The notes below the pieces were generated by a model. That model saw only the letters and a list, made by a program, of their open reading frames with translations. It was not told where the DNA came from and ran no database searches. The translations under genes were made by a program, and so were the position numbers. A stretch of 8,406 nucleotides of DNA, from positions 1-8,406 of the forward strand of contig JAUWDP010000036.1 in NCBI GenBank assembly GCA_030608725.1, written 5' to 3'. This document shows, piece after piece, positions 1 to 5,463 of this stretch. Source of the DNA: Candidatus Bathyarchaeota archaeon. Lineage in GTDB: Archaea > Thermoproteota > Bathyarchaeia > TCS64. Position 1 is the first letter of the stretch, and each line of letters opens with the position of its first letter.

Positions 1-49
1 AGCAGATACTGACATCAGTGAAGAACATAGTATGGGCGTGTACACGTAT

Positions 50-484
50 CTAAGTCAGGCCCCAGCTTCGAACCTTGATTGGAGTGATCACGAGAATGTA
101 CTTGCTCCAACCATCTTCACGAACTAGAAAATCCTTCCACCATGGGCACCATTCGTAGAAGAGGTCTCGACCAGTTTCCCAAACCTTGCCGCTCGAAATC
201 AGCTCCGCCTTTCCGGTTACCGACACTCCTCGGGTGTTCCCCTCCTTCCAATCGCCTATCATATCATCGACTACAAATGAAACCCTCGGGTTTCTTCTTA
301 CGTTTCTGGCTTTCACCGAATCATGTTTGATGTTTGAATATATCCTCTCTTCATCTGCGACATAACCTACTGGCGTCAACTGAGGGTTCTGTTTCCTCGA
401 TACCGTGGCTATGTAGCCGCGGGCGCCCTCCAACCCCTTTTCCTTGAGATACTCTAACTCTCTCTCTGAAAATGCCCCCATCAT
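50..484 (-). CDS. PPOX-class (pyridoxamine 5'-phosphate oxidase-like) flavin/F420-binding oxidoreductase
   Basis: The protein is about 144 residues, the usual size for a single-domain split beta-barrel PPOX protein. An N-terminal strand with G-Y-I-A-T-V-S is followed by a turn resembling 'pqltPvgy'. Next comes the family's K-A-R-N-V-R-R-N-P-R-V-S-F-V-V-D-D stretch, in which basic residues usually contact the cofactor phosphate. The C-terminus ends in K-V-R-S-W-G-L, as many F420-dependent PPOX proteins do. The family reduces or oxidises small substrates with FMN or F420; the substrate cannot be read here. Starts available are GTG at 493, ATG at 484 and ATG at 481. I chose ATG 484 for its codon; GTG 493 is equally possible if the message is leaderless, because a TATA-like box lies at 511-518. 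It is transcribed away from psmA and shows no functional link to it. The family call is firm, the cofactor is not. Confidence 0.85.
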   Translation of the reverse strand: MMGAFSERELEYLKEKGLEGARGYIATVSRKQNPQLTPVGYVADEERIYSNIKHDSVKARNVRRNPRVSFVVDDMIGDWKEGNTRGVSVTGKAELISSGKVWETGRDLFYEWCPWWKDFLVREDGWSKYILVITPIKVRSWGLT

Positions 485-510
485 ATCCCCCACATGAAGT
501 AAGGTATTGA

Positions 511-518
511 CAATAAAG
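511..518 (-). promoter_or_regulatory. TATA-like box for the PPOX gene
   Basis: Read on the minus strand the sequence is CTTTATTG. Its centre is about 21-31 bases upstream of the candidate start codons at 493 and 484. Archaeal TATA boxes lie roughly 25 bases before the transcription start, so transcription would begin at or within a few bases of the start codon. That fits a leaderless message, and no good Shine-Dalgarno sequence is present. Confidence 0.4.
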
Positions 519-585
519 ATTTTTCTTTACAGGAATCTAATTCACATGGCTTACGCTTTTCTGGGTCAGACAGTCTAACATGAAC

Positions 586-612
586 TGAATCTCTAAGATT
601 CACCCTTTTTTT
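586..612 (+). terminator. Hairpin followed by a T7 run (terminator-like)
   Basis: TGAATCT at 586-592 and AGATTCA at 596-602 form a perfect 7-base-pair stem with a 3-base CTA loop. After CCC, seven T follow at 606-612. The form is that of an intrinsic terminator on the plus strand, although the stem is AT-rich and weak. No plus-strand gene lies upstream of it in the window, so its target is unclear. It could end an unannotated small RNA or antisense transcript, or be chance. Confidence 0.25.
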
Positions 613-735
613 ACCGAAAAGACAACACCCGGGAACCCTTATCCTAAGCCAGCCGCACGCGAAAAAAACGCTTATCATACCCTACCATTCACACAGACAC
701 GCCCACCAAGAAACCAACAAACACCTATTAGCATC

Positions 736-745
736 CTTTAAATAA
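736..745 (+). promoter_or_regulatory. TATA-like box for the psmA-exosome operon
   Basis: CTTTAAATAA matches the archaeal TATA consensus well. Transcription would start near 765, about 40 bases before the psmA start codon. That leaves a leader containing the Shine-Dalgarno motif at 792-796. As no later gene in the block up to 4692 has room for a promoter, this box probably drives all six genes. Confidence 0.6.
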
Positions 746-791
746 CATCCATGAGGTAAAATCACGAAACCAAACGTCTGAGAGGAGAAAA

Positions 792-796
792 GGAGG
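792..796 (+). promoter_or_regulatory. Shine-Dalgarno motif that sets the psmA start
   Basis: GGAGG lies 8 bases before TTG 805 and 14 bases before ATG 811. The 8-base spacing is normal and the 14-base spacing is long, so TTG 805 is favoured as the start. A second purine-rich motif, GAGGAG, lies at 782-787, too far upstream for either codon. Confidence 0.6.
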
Positions 797-804
797 ACTG
801 GAAT

Positions 805-1509
805 TTGTTTATGCCCAGAGCATACGACCGCGCCATAACAATATTTTCACCCGAAGGGCGCCTCTACCAAGTCGAATACGCACTAGAGCTAGTGAAGAGA
901 GGAGCCCCCATAGTAGGCGTAACATCACCCGAGGGAGTGGTCCTAGCAGCCAACGAGACTCCCCTAAGCAAGCTCGAAGACCCCAAGTACTTCGAGAAGA
1001 TATTCCAACTCGACACCCACGTCGCAACCGCAATAGCCGGACTAAGCTCCGACGCACGGGTGCTAATCAGCCAGTCCAGAGTCTTCTGCCAGAGCAACCG
1101 TCTCCTATACGACGAACCAGTCGACATAGAGATCCTCACGAGGAGGATGGGCGACCAAGCCCAGGTATACACCCAGCACGCCGGAGCCAGACCCTTCGGG
1201 GTAAGCATGATCATAGCCGGCGTCGACGGAACGGGGAGCAGAGTGTTCACGGCTGACCCCAGCGGATCATATAGGGGATACAAGGCAACAGCCGTGGGAA
1301 GGAAGAGCGAAGAGGCAAACAAGCTCCTCGAGGAGAAGTTCAGGCCCGACCTAACGCTGGACGAGGCCATCTCACTCGCCGTCGAGACAGTCAAACTCGC
1401 ATCGGAGGGCGAAATAACCTCCAAGAACTGCAAGGTCGCAGTTATACCCAAGGAGACGAGAGCCTTCAGAAGACTCGCAGAGGATGAGGTAGAGAAACAC
1501 CTCAAGTAG
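805..1509 (+). CDS. psmA: 20S proteasome alpha subunit
   Basis: This protein forms the outer heptameric rings of the cytoplasmic 20S proteasome. The rings gate substrate entry and dock the PAN or Cdc48-type ATPases. At 234 residues it has the family length. The N-terminal gate motif Y-D-R is at residues 7-9, followed by A-I-T-I-F-S-P-E-G-R-L-Y-Q-V-E-Y, the alpha-type signature helix. Lys65 in F-E-K-I aligns with Lys66 of the Thermoplasma alpha subunit, which binds the HbYX tail of the ATPase. A-G-L-S-S-D-A-R-V and Y-T-Q-H-A-G-A-R-P-F-G-V-S are also typical. The catalytic N-terminal threonine of beta subunits is absent, as expected. Residue 27 is Leu where Thermoplasma has Arg28. The TTG start is chosen from Shine-Dalgarno spacing; ATG 811 would remove two residues. 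It is the first gene of a six-gene operon, with sdo1 12 bases downstream. No beta subunit gene is in the window. Confidence 0.97.
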   Translation: MFMPRAYDRAITIFSPEGRLYQVEYALELVKRGAPIVGVTSPEGVVLAANETPLSKLEDPKYFEKIFQLDTHVATAIAGLSSDARVLISQSRVFCQSNRLLYDEPVDIEILTRRMGDQAQVYTQHAGARPFGVSMIIAGVDGTGSRVFTADPSGSYRGYKATAVGRKSEEANKLLEEKFRPDLTLDEAISLAVETVKLASEGEITSKNCKVAVIPKETRAFRRLAEDEVEKHLK

Positions 1510-1521
1510 AAGGCTCCAAGA

Positions 1522-2211
1522 ATGAGTGACAGATACACACGGGTCAGGTACTCGCATTCAGGCGAGAGATTCGAAATTCTGGTGGACCCAGACAAGGGTC
1601 TCCTCTACAAGCGGGGAGAGCTGACCGATATATCGAACGTCCTCATGGTAGACACGATATTCACAGACGCCAACAAAGGTGAGAAGGCCTCCGGCACCAA
1701 GCTTGAGGAGGCATTCGGAACAGCAGACCCCCTGGAGGTGGCCGAGATCATGTTCGAGAAGGGCACCCTTCAGCTCACCGCCCAGCAGAGGAAGGAGATG
1801 ACCGAGCAGAAGCTCAAGCAGATAATCAGCATCATCTCCCGCACCTACGTGGACCCATCTACAAGACTACCCCATCCACCCCTGAGAATAGAGAACGCCA
1901 TGGCAGAGGCCAAGGTATCCATCGACTCATTCATAGACGCCGAGGAGCAGCTCAAGGACATAGTCGACGCCCTAAGGCCCATACTGCCCATGAGGATGGA
2001 GACGATAGAGATCGCCGTCAAGATACCCGCAGAGTACTCCTCCAAGTCGTACGGCATAGCCAAGAACCTGGGAGACATCAAACGGGACGAGTGGGCCGCG
2101 GACGGCTCATGGATCGCCGTGATCTCCATATCAGCGGCGATGCAGGGGGAGCTCCTAGACCGCCTCGGGAAAGCCACCCAGGGCAACCTCCAGACGAAGA
2201 TAATGAAGTGA
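1522..2211 (+). CDS. sdo1: Ribosome maturation protein Sdo1 (SBDS family)
   Basis: This is the archaeal orthologue of the Shwachman-Bodian-Diamond protein. In eukaryotes that protein, with the EF-2-like GTPase Efl1, releases the anti-association factor eIF6 from the 60S subunit; in archaea it is linked to the large subunit and to the exosome operon. The 229 residues fit the three-domain family layout: an N-terminal FYSH domain (about 1-85) with [15 protein letters not shown], a central helical domain (about 86-160) with [13 protein letters not shown], and a C-terminal ferredoxin-like domain (about 161-229) opening with [10 protein letters not shown]. No strong Shine-Dalgarno sequence precedes ATG 1522, only AGAAGG at 1508-1513 overlapping the psmA stop, so initiation may depend on coupling to psmA. 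rrp4 starts 13 bases after the stop. Confidence 0.96.
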   Translation: MSDRYTRVRYSHSGERFEILVDPDKGLLYKRGELTDISNVLMVDTIFTDANKGEKASGTKLEEAFGTADPLEVAEIMFEKGTLQLTAQQRKEMTEQKLKQIISIISRTYVDPSTRLPHPPLRIENAMAEAKVSIDSFIDAEEQLKDIVDALRPILPMRMETIEIAVKIPAEYSSKSYGIAKNLGDIKRDEWAADGSWIAVISISAAMQGELLDRLGKATQGNLQTKIMK

Positions 2212-2224
2212 AAGGAGAACAACA

Positions 2225-2917
2225 ATGTCAGCGAAGTTTGAGAACAGAGACTTGGTGGTCCCGGGAGATGTCCTCTTCGAAGGAAGAATCAGGACGGGCG
2301 ACAACACATTCCGTAGCAATGGAAATGTCAGCGCATCAAGAATAGGGCTGGTAAACTACAACCGAGGGATGGTGTCAGTTATCTCCCTCGAGGCCGGGTT
2401 CAATCCCCTCTCAGGGGACCTGATCATCGGCAAAATCATCGACATAGACCTCGGACGATGGCTCGTAGATATAGGGGCGGCAGAGAACGCCTTTCTGAAC
2501 GTCCAGGACGCAATAGACGCCCCCTTCAGGTCGGACATAGTCATGCCAGAGATACTCGACGTCGGCGAGACGATCATCGCCAAGATAGTCGACTTAGACC
2601 GACGGAGGACACCAATACTCTCGATCCTAGGACCGAACCTGGGGAAGGTGAAAGAAGGATTTATCTTTCGCATAACCCCCTCGAAGATACCAAGGCTCAT
2701 AGGAAAGAAGGGCTCGATGGTAAACATGATCCTAAGAGAGACAGGATGCAACGTGGTCATCGGGCAGAACGGATGGATCCTCATCCAAGGGAGGAACCGG
2801 GAGAACGAGATGATCATCGTAAAGGTCATCGAGAAGATCGAGCGGGAAGCGCACATCTCGGGCCTCACCACCAGGGTGCAGGAGTACCTGAAAGAGTTAA
2901 AGGAGGAAATTAAATGA
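2225..2917 (+). CDS. rrp4: Exosome complex RNA-binding subunit Rrp4
   Basis: Rrp4 forms the trimeric RNA-binding cap on the archaeal exosome. It recruits RNA, with some preference for poly(A), to the Rrp41-Rrp42 ring. The 230 residues show an N-terminal domain (about 8-58, [10 protein letters not shown]), an S1 domain (about 62-138, from D-L-I-I-G-K-I to T-P-I-L-S-I), and a KH domain with the invariant-type G-K-K-G loop at residues 160-163. The C-terminal tail is charged and ends in L-K-E-E-I-K. AAAGGAG at 2211-2217 starts on the last base of the sdo1 stop and sits 7 bases before ATG 2225. The stop overlaps the rrp41 start as ATGA (2914-2917), which suggests translational coupling and matched output of cap and ring. 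The other archaeal cap components, Csl4 and DnaG, are not in the window. Confidence 0.97.
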   Translation: MSAKFENRDLVVPGDVLFEGRIRTGDNTFRSNGNVSASRIGLVNYNRGMVSVISLEAGFNPLSGDLIIGKIIDIDLGRWLVDIGAAENAFLNVQDAIDAPFRSDIVMPEILDVGETIIAKIVDLDRRRTPILSILGPNLGKVKEGFIFRITPSKIPRLIGKKGSMVNMILRETGCNVVIGQNGWILIQGRNRENEMIIVKVIEKIEREAHISGLTTRVQEYLKELKEEIK

Positions 2918-3639
2918 GCAAGAAAAAAAGTAAGAGAACAAAGAAGAGATACGACGGGAGGAAACCAGACGAGCTCCGACCACTCAAGATAGAGAGCGGA
3001 GTACTCCCCCACGCGGACGGGTCGGCCTACATAGAGATGGGACGGAACAAGATCCTAGTAGGCGTATTCGGACCCAGGGAGATGCACCCAAAGCGCTTCT
3101 CCAAGCCGAACATGGCCACCCTGAGATGCAGGTACCACATGGCCCCCTTCTCGGTGGACCCAAGACGGTCCCCCGCACCATCACGAAGAGACAACGAGAT
3201 AAGCATGGTCATGAGGTACGCCCTAGAACCCGCCGTCTTCCTCGAGAGATATCCAAGATCCGTGATAGACGTGTACGCGGAGATACTGGAGGCGGACGGG
3301 GGAACAAGGACGGCCTGCATCAACGCAGCCTCAGTCGCCCTAGTCGACGCAGGAATACCCGTACGAGACCTCGTGGCGTCGTGCGCCGCAGGGAAGATAG
3401 ACGGCCAGTTGGTCCTTGACCTCGGAGACTACGAGGACAAGGAAGGCGACGCCGACGTACCACTAGCCTACATGCCAAAGACGGAGCACGTAACCCTGCT
3501 CCAGATGGACGGCATCCTATCCCAGGACGAGTTCAACGGCTGCATTGACATGGCCATCGAGGGCTGCAAGCAGATATATGAGGTCCAGCGCGAGGCACTG
3601 AAGAAGAAGTACGGCCTTGACGAAGGGGAGGCGAACTAG
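2914..3639 (+). CDS. rrp41: Exosome catalytic subunit Rrp41 (RNase PH family)
   Basis: Rrp41 is the phosphorolytic 3'-5' exoribonuclease of the archaeal exosome. It also adds A-rich tails in the reverse reaction. It forms the hexameric ring with Rrp42. The 241 residues have the RNase PH fold: [11 protein letters not shown] near the start, P-S-R-R at 89-92 (Arg91 and Arg92 align with RNA-binding Arg98 and Arg99 of Sulfolobus Rrp41), G-G-T-R-T-A at 129-134, and Asp175 with Asp181 six apart, matching the catalytic pair Asp182/Asp188. All expected active-site residues are present, so the subunit should be active. The first 12 residues are very basic (four Lys/Arg clusters), unlike the longer hydrophobic lead of the Sulfolobus protein. 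GGAGG at 2902-2906, inside rrp4, sits 7 bases before the start. The rrp42 Shine-Dalgarno motif lies inside the end of this gene. Confidence 0.98.
   Translation: MSKKKSKRTKKRYDGRKPDELRPLKIESGVLPHADGSAYIEMGRNKILVGVFGPREMHPKRFSKPNMATLRCRYHMAPFSVDPRRSPAPSRRDNEISMVMRYALEPAVFLERYPRSVIDVYAEILEADGGTRTACINAASVALVDAGIPVRDLVASCAAGKIDGQLVLDLGDYEDKEGDADVPLAYMPKTEHVTLLQMDGILSQDEFNGCIDMAIEGCKQIYEVQREALKKKYGLDEGEAN
3627..3631 (+). promoter_or_regulatory. Shine-Dalgarno motif for rrp42, inside rrp41
   Basis: GGAGG sits 9 bases before ATG 3641. It decides that start over an in-frame TTG at 3617, which lies upstream of the motif within the rrp41 coding region. Confidence 0.65.
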
Positions 3640-3640
3640 A

Positions 3641-4435
3641 ATGTCAAGAAACGTCGGAATAGCCTCAAGGCTCAAGAGAAACAAGATCACCGAGGTCGTC
3701 GCGTCAGGGAAGCGCATGGACGGACGAGACTTACTGGACTACCGTGAGATCCAGATAAAGACAGGGGTCCTCGAGAAGGTCGAAGGGTCCGCAGAAGCAT
3801 ACATGGGAAAAACAAGGGTCCTAGTAGGAGTCAAGTTCGGGAAAGGCTACCCATTCGATGACACTCCTGACAAGGGAGTGCTCATGACCAACGCCGAGTT
3901 CACGCCCATCGCACACCCAACATTCGAGCCGGGCCCCCCAGACGAGAGGTCAATAGAGCTCGCGAGGGTAGTCGACAGGGGACTCAGGTCCGCCGAGATA
4001 CTCGATATGAAAAAGCTGTGCCTAGTAAAGGGAAAGTCAGTCTACATGGTTCACGTGGACATCTACGTACTCAGCTACGACGGAAATCTCATAGACTGCT
4101 CAGCATTGGCCGCGATCGCCGCACTGAAGACCGCGAAGATGCCTGTCTACACAGTCAAGGACGGAAACGTTAAACTCACAAAGAAGACAAAGGCCGTCAA
4201 GATCCGGAAGGAGCCCCTCGCCGTCTCGATAGTGAAGATCGGCGACAGCCTGCTGGTCGACCCATCTGCGGACGAGGAGGAGGTCATGGACGCCAGGATA
4301 ACCGTCACCCTAGACGAGAAGGGCAACGTGTGCACGATACAGAAGGCAGGCTCAGTAGGCTTCACCAGAGACGAGCTCAAGACAGCCGTACAGGTCGCAG
4401 CTGAAAAAGTCGAAGAACTGAGAAAGAACATCTAG
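3641..4435 (+). CDS. rrp42: Exosome non-catalytic ring subunit Rrp42 (RNase PH family)
   Basis: Rrp42 pairs with Rrp41 in the hexameric exosome ring. It shapes the RNA-binding and active site but has no catalytic residues of its own. The 264 residues fit the family. After a short helix, G-K-R-M-D-G-R-D-L-L-D-Y-R-E-I opens the RNase PH fold at about residue 23. V-D-I-Y-V-L-S-Y-D-G-N-L-I-D-C-S follows in the middle, then the Rrp42-type ending L-L-V-D-P-S-A-D-E-E-E-V-M-D-A. The Rrp41-style catalytic aspartate pair is missing, as in Rrp42 proteins generally. ATG 3641 is one base after the rrp41 stop and has a good Shine-Dalgarno motif; an upstream in-frame TTG would add eight residues without homology support. 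The stop codon region carries the Shine-Dalgarno motif of the next gene. Confidence 0.97.
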   Translation: MSRNVGIASRLKRNKITEVVASGKRMDGRDLLDYREIQIKTGVLEKVEGSAEAYMGKTRVLVGVKFGKGYPFDDTPDKGVLMTNAEFTPIAHPTFEPGPPDERSIELARVVDRGLRSAEILDMKKLCLVKGKSVYMVHVDIYVLSYDGNLIDCSALAAIAALKTAKMPVYTVKDGNVKLTKKTKAVKIRKEPLAVSIVKIGDSLLVDPSADEEEVMDARITVTLDEKGNVCTIQKAGSVGFTRDELKTAVQVAAEKVEELRKNI

Positions 4436-4438
4436 GAG
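4434..4438 (+). promoter_or_regulatory. Shine-Dalgarno motif for eL43 over the rrp42 stop
   Basis: AGGAG overlaps the rrp42 TAG stop and lies 8 bases before ATG 4447. An earlier ATG at 4440, one base after the motif and in another frame, is too close to be used. Confidence 0.6.
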
Positions 4439-4446
4439 AATGACTG

Positions 4447-4692
4447 ATGCCCAAGAAGAAGACGACCTTCGGCCTCCGGCTCAGAACCCGGGGTGGTACA
4501 TCCGTCCGCAAGAACTGGACAAGGCTCACCTTGGGCATGAGGGCAAACCACAGATGCCCCAGATGCGCAAGCAGAAAAGTGAAGCGGGAAAGCGTAGGGA
4601 TCTGGGGATGCAATAAATGCGGATACAGATTCGCCGGGGGAGCCTATATCCCCTCAACGAAGACCGGGCAAGCCTCGACTCGTATACGTTAA
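4447..4692 (+). CDS. rpl37ae: Large-subunit ribosomal protein eL43 (L37Ae)
   Basis: eL43 is a small zinc-ribbon protein of the archaeal and eukaryotic large ribosomal subunit. The 81 residues have a basic N-terminal tail (P-K-K-K-T-T-F-G-L-R-L-R-T-R) and a zinc ribbon with Cys37-Pro-Arg-Cys40 and Cys55-Asn-Lys-Cys58. The ribbon is followed by the diagnostic F-A-G-G-A-Y. All four zinc ligands are present. It starts 11 bases after rrp42 and is the last gene of the low-T-codon block; its codon use is still close to that of the exosome genes. A T6 run 12 bases after the stop may end the operon. In many archaea the RNA polymerase subunit gene rpoP follows here; it does not in this window. Confidence 0.96.
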   Translation: MPKKKTTFGLRLRTRGGTSVRKNWTRLTLGMRANHRCPRCASRKVKRESVGIWGCNKCGYRFAGGAYIPSTKTGQASTRIR

Positions 4693-4704
4693 TATACTCC
4701 ACCA

Positions 4705-4710
4705 TTTTTT
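4705..4710 (+). terminator. T6 run after eL43, possible transcription end of the operon
   Basis: Archaeal RNA polymerase terminates at oligo-T without needing a hairpin. The T6 lies in the 62-base gap before the pcc1 start and just before the pcc1 TATA-like box. The change in codon use at this point supports an operon boundary. The run is short, so readthrough into pcc1 is possible. Confidence 0.4.
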
Positions 4711-4711
4711 C

Positions 4712-4719
4712 ATATTTAT
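4712..4719 (+). promoter_or_regulatory. TATA-like box for pcc1
   Basis: ATATTTAT predicts transcription from about 4741, downstream of GTG 4731 and 14 bases before ATG 4755. Another AT-rich match, TTAATATA, overlaps the eL43 stop at 4689-4696 and would start transcription near 4718. Confidence 0.4.
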
Positions 4720-4738
4720 CGTGAGACACAGTGGAGCG

Positions 4739-4744
4739 AAGGAG
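4739..4744 (+). promoter_or_regulatory. Shine-Dalgarno motif that sets the pcc1 start
   Basis: AAGGAG lies 10 bases before ATG 4755 and inside the extra N-terminal codons that a GTG 4731 start would add. It favours ATG 4755. Confidence 0.5.
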
Positions 4745-4754
4745 CCTTTCACGG

Positions 4755-4994
4755 ATGATATACGCTGAGGTCTCAATACAGTTATCCTCTGAGGTAGCTG
4801 CCATCGTCGAAGAATCCCTAATCCCAGAGGCTGAACATCCCATATCTCAACGTTCGAATGTGGAAGTCAAGGCAAAGGAAGGGAAGCTCGTCATCTCAAT
4901 GGAGGCTTCAGATGTCACAGCCCTACGGGCTGCTTTCAACAGCTACATCCGCTGGGTCGGGGCAATCATGAACGTAGTGGATTCTGTTAGTTGA
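4755..4994 (+). CDS. pcc1: KEOPS complex subunit Pcc1
   Basis: Pcc1 is the small dimerising subunit of KEOPS. With Kae1, Bud32 and Cgi121 this complex adds the threonylcarbamoyl group of t6A at position 37 of ANN-decoding tRNAs. The 79 residues fit the family (about 75-85). The pattern is an N-terminal strand (A-E-V-S-I-Q-L), a helix (S-E-V-A-A-I-V-E-E-S-L), two strands (N-V-E-V-K-A and K-L-V-I-S-M-E-A), then the signature D-V-T-A-L-R-A-A-F-N-S-Y-I-R-W at 53-67 leading into the last helix. A GTG start at 4731 would add eight residues without homology support, so ATG 4755 is preferred. Codons ending in T are much more common than in the upstream operon. None of the other KEOPS genes is in the window. 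Confidence 0.88.
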   Translation: MIYAEVSIQLSSEVAAIVEESLIPEAEHPISQRSNVEVKAKEGKLVISMEASDVTALRAAFNSYIRWVGAIMNVVDSVS

Positions 4995-5050
4995 GATAAC
5001 TCCAGCATACACATGAGCCCTGTTTGTAGATCCTATTTCCCATCAATAAC

Positions 5051-5056
5051 TATAAA
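5051..5056 (+). promoter_or_regulatory. TATA box for pfdB
   Basis: TATAAA in the 93-base gap after pcc1 predicts transcription from about 5079. That is just at or inside the Shine-Dalgarno motif GGGAG (5077-5081), so the leader would be very short. pfdB therefore probably has its own promoter, besides any readthrough from pcc1. Confidence 0.55.
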
Positions 5057-5087
5057 CCTAGGTTCGTATTGTTAAAGGGAGAATGAT

Positions 5088-5462
5088 ATGTCAAATCTGA
5101 GTCAGCTTCCACCGGACATCCAGGAGAAGCTTAGCCGGATGCAGCAGCTTCAGAACATGCTACAGCAGCTCGTTGTCCAGAAGCAGCGGCTCGAGCTAGA
5201 GCTCACTGAGTCTGACCGATCACTTAAAACTCTGGAGGACACGCCTTCTGACGCTAAGGTCTACAAATCGGCTGGCGCGGTCCTAGTTGAGAAAGATAAA
5301 GACATCGTCGTGAAGGAGCTTACGGAGAGGAAGGAGTTCCTCGGTCTGAGGTCCAAGGTGCTGGTGAAACAAGAGACCAACACAAGGGAGAGGCTGACGA
5401 AGCTCCAAGAGAACCTCCAGAAGGACATAAACCAACAGATGGGCTCGAGCCCCCAGGTTTAA
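5088..5462 (+). CDS. pfdB: Prefoldin beta subunit
   Basis: Prefoldin is a jellyfish-shaped hexamer (two alpha, four beta) in the cytosol that captures unfolded proteins and hands them to the thermosome. The 124 residues show the beta-type layout: an N-terminal coiled-coil helix (about 9-48) rich in Gln and Leu, one hairpin around residues 55-78 (D-A-K-V-Y-K-S-A-G-A-V-L-V-E-K-D), and a returning coiled-coil helix (about 80-117). The motif V-Y-K-S-A-G resembles the 'vYkxvG' of beta subunits. The tail after the helix is short and polar. ATG 5088 has GGGAG six bases upstream; the out-of-frame ATG at 5083 stops after five codons. The gene runs head-on into the PAC2 gene with a single base between the stop codons. 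Confidence 0.95.
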   Translation: MSNLSQLPPDIQEKLSRMQQLQNMLQQLVVQKQRLELELTESDRSLKTLEDTPSDAKVYKSAGAVLVEKDKDIVVKELTERKEFLGLRSKVLVKQETNTRERLTKLQENLQKDINQQMGSSPQV

Positions 5463-5463
5463 T

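Larger units (their letters stand above)
485..804. other. Intergenic region between divergent PPOX and psmA genes
   Basis: This 320-base stretch holds no gene I can support. It contains a TATA-like box for each flanking gene (511-518 minus, 736-745 plus), a short hairpin followed by seven T (586-612), and the psmA leader with two purine-rich Shine-Dalgarno-like motifs. It is more AT-rich than the surrounding genes. I found no tRNA-like cloverleaf or T-loop consensus, and no paired C/D box motifs. Confidence 0.6.

Noticed and set aside
37..46. Perfect 10-base palindrome CGTGTACACG just past the PPOX stop
   Set aside because: It is short, has no loop, no T run and no repeat elsewhere, so it is compatible with chance.
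60..80. T-loop-like TTCGAACC that might suggest a minus-strand tRNA
   Set aside because: It lies inside the PPOX coding sequence (the V-R-S-W-G-L end), and no acceptor or anticodon stem can be formed around it.
745..785. Possible C/D box small RNA in the psmA leader (ATGAGGT and CTGA motifs)
   Set aside because: There is no proper RTGATGA C box and no internal C'/D' pair. The segment is better explained as the promoter and leader of psmA.
864..1595. Long minus-strand open frame (243 codons) across psmA
   Set aside because: It is antisense to a clear psmA gene. The rarity of T at third positions leaves few stop codons on the other strand. The translation is Ser/Leu-rich and matches no family.
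2458..2913. 151-codon plus-strand frame inside rrp4, very rich in Arg, Asp and Gly
   Set aside because: It is an off-frame reading of rrp4. The odd composition is the usual sign of a shifted frame.
2356..3012. 218-codon minus-strand open frame over rrp4
   Set aside because: It is a shadow of rrp4 with low-complexity Ser/Ile/Pro content, from the same codon bias.
3617..3640. Upstream TTG start for rrp42
   Set aside because: It lies inside rrp41, before the Shine-Dalgarno motif at 3627-3631. ATG 3641 has correct spacing, and the extra eight residues match nothing in the family.
4731..4754. GTG 4731 as the pcc1 start
   Set aside because: The predicted transcription start and the AAGGAG motif both lie downstream of it. 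Pcc1 homologues begin near the M-I-Y-A-E residue at ATG 4755.
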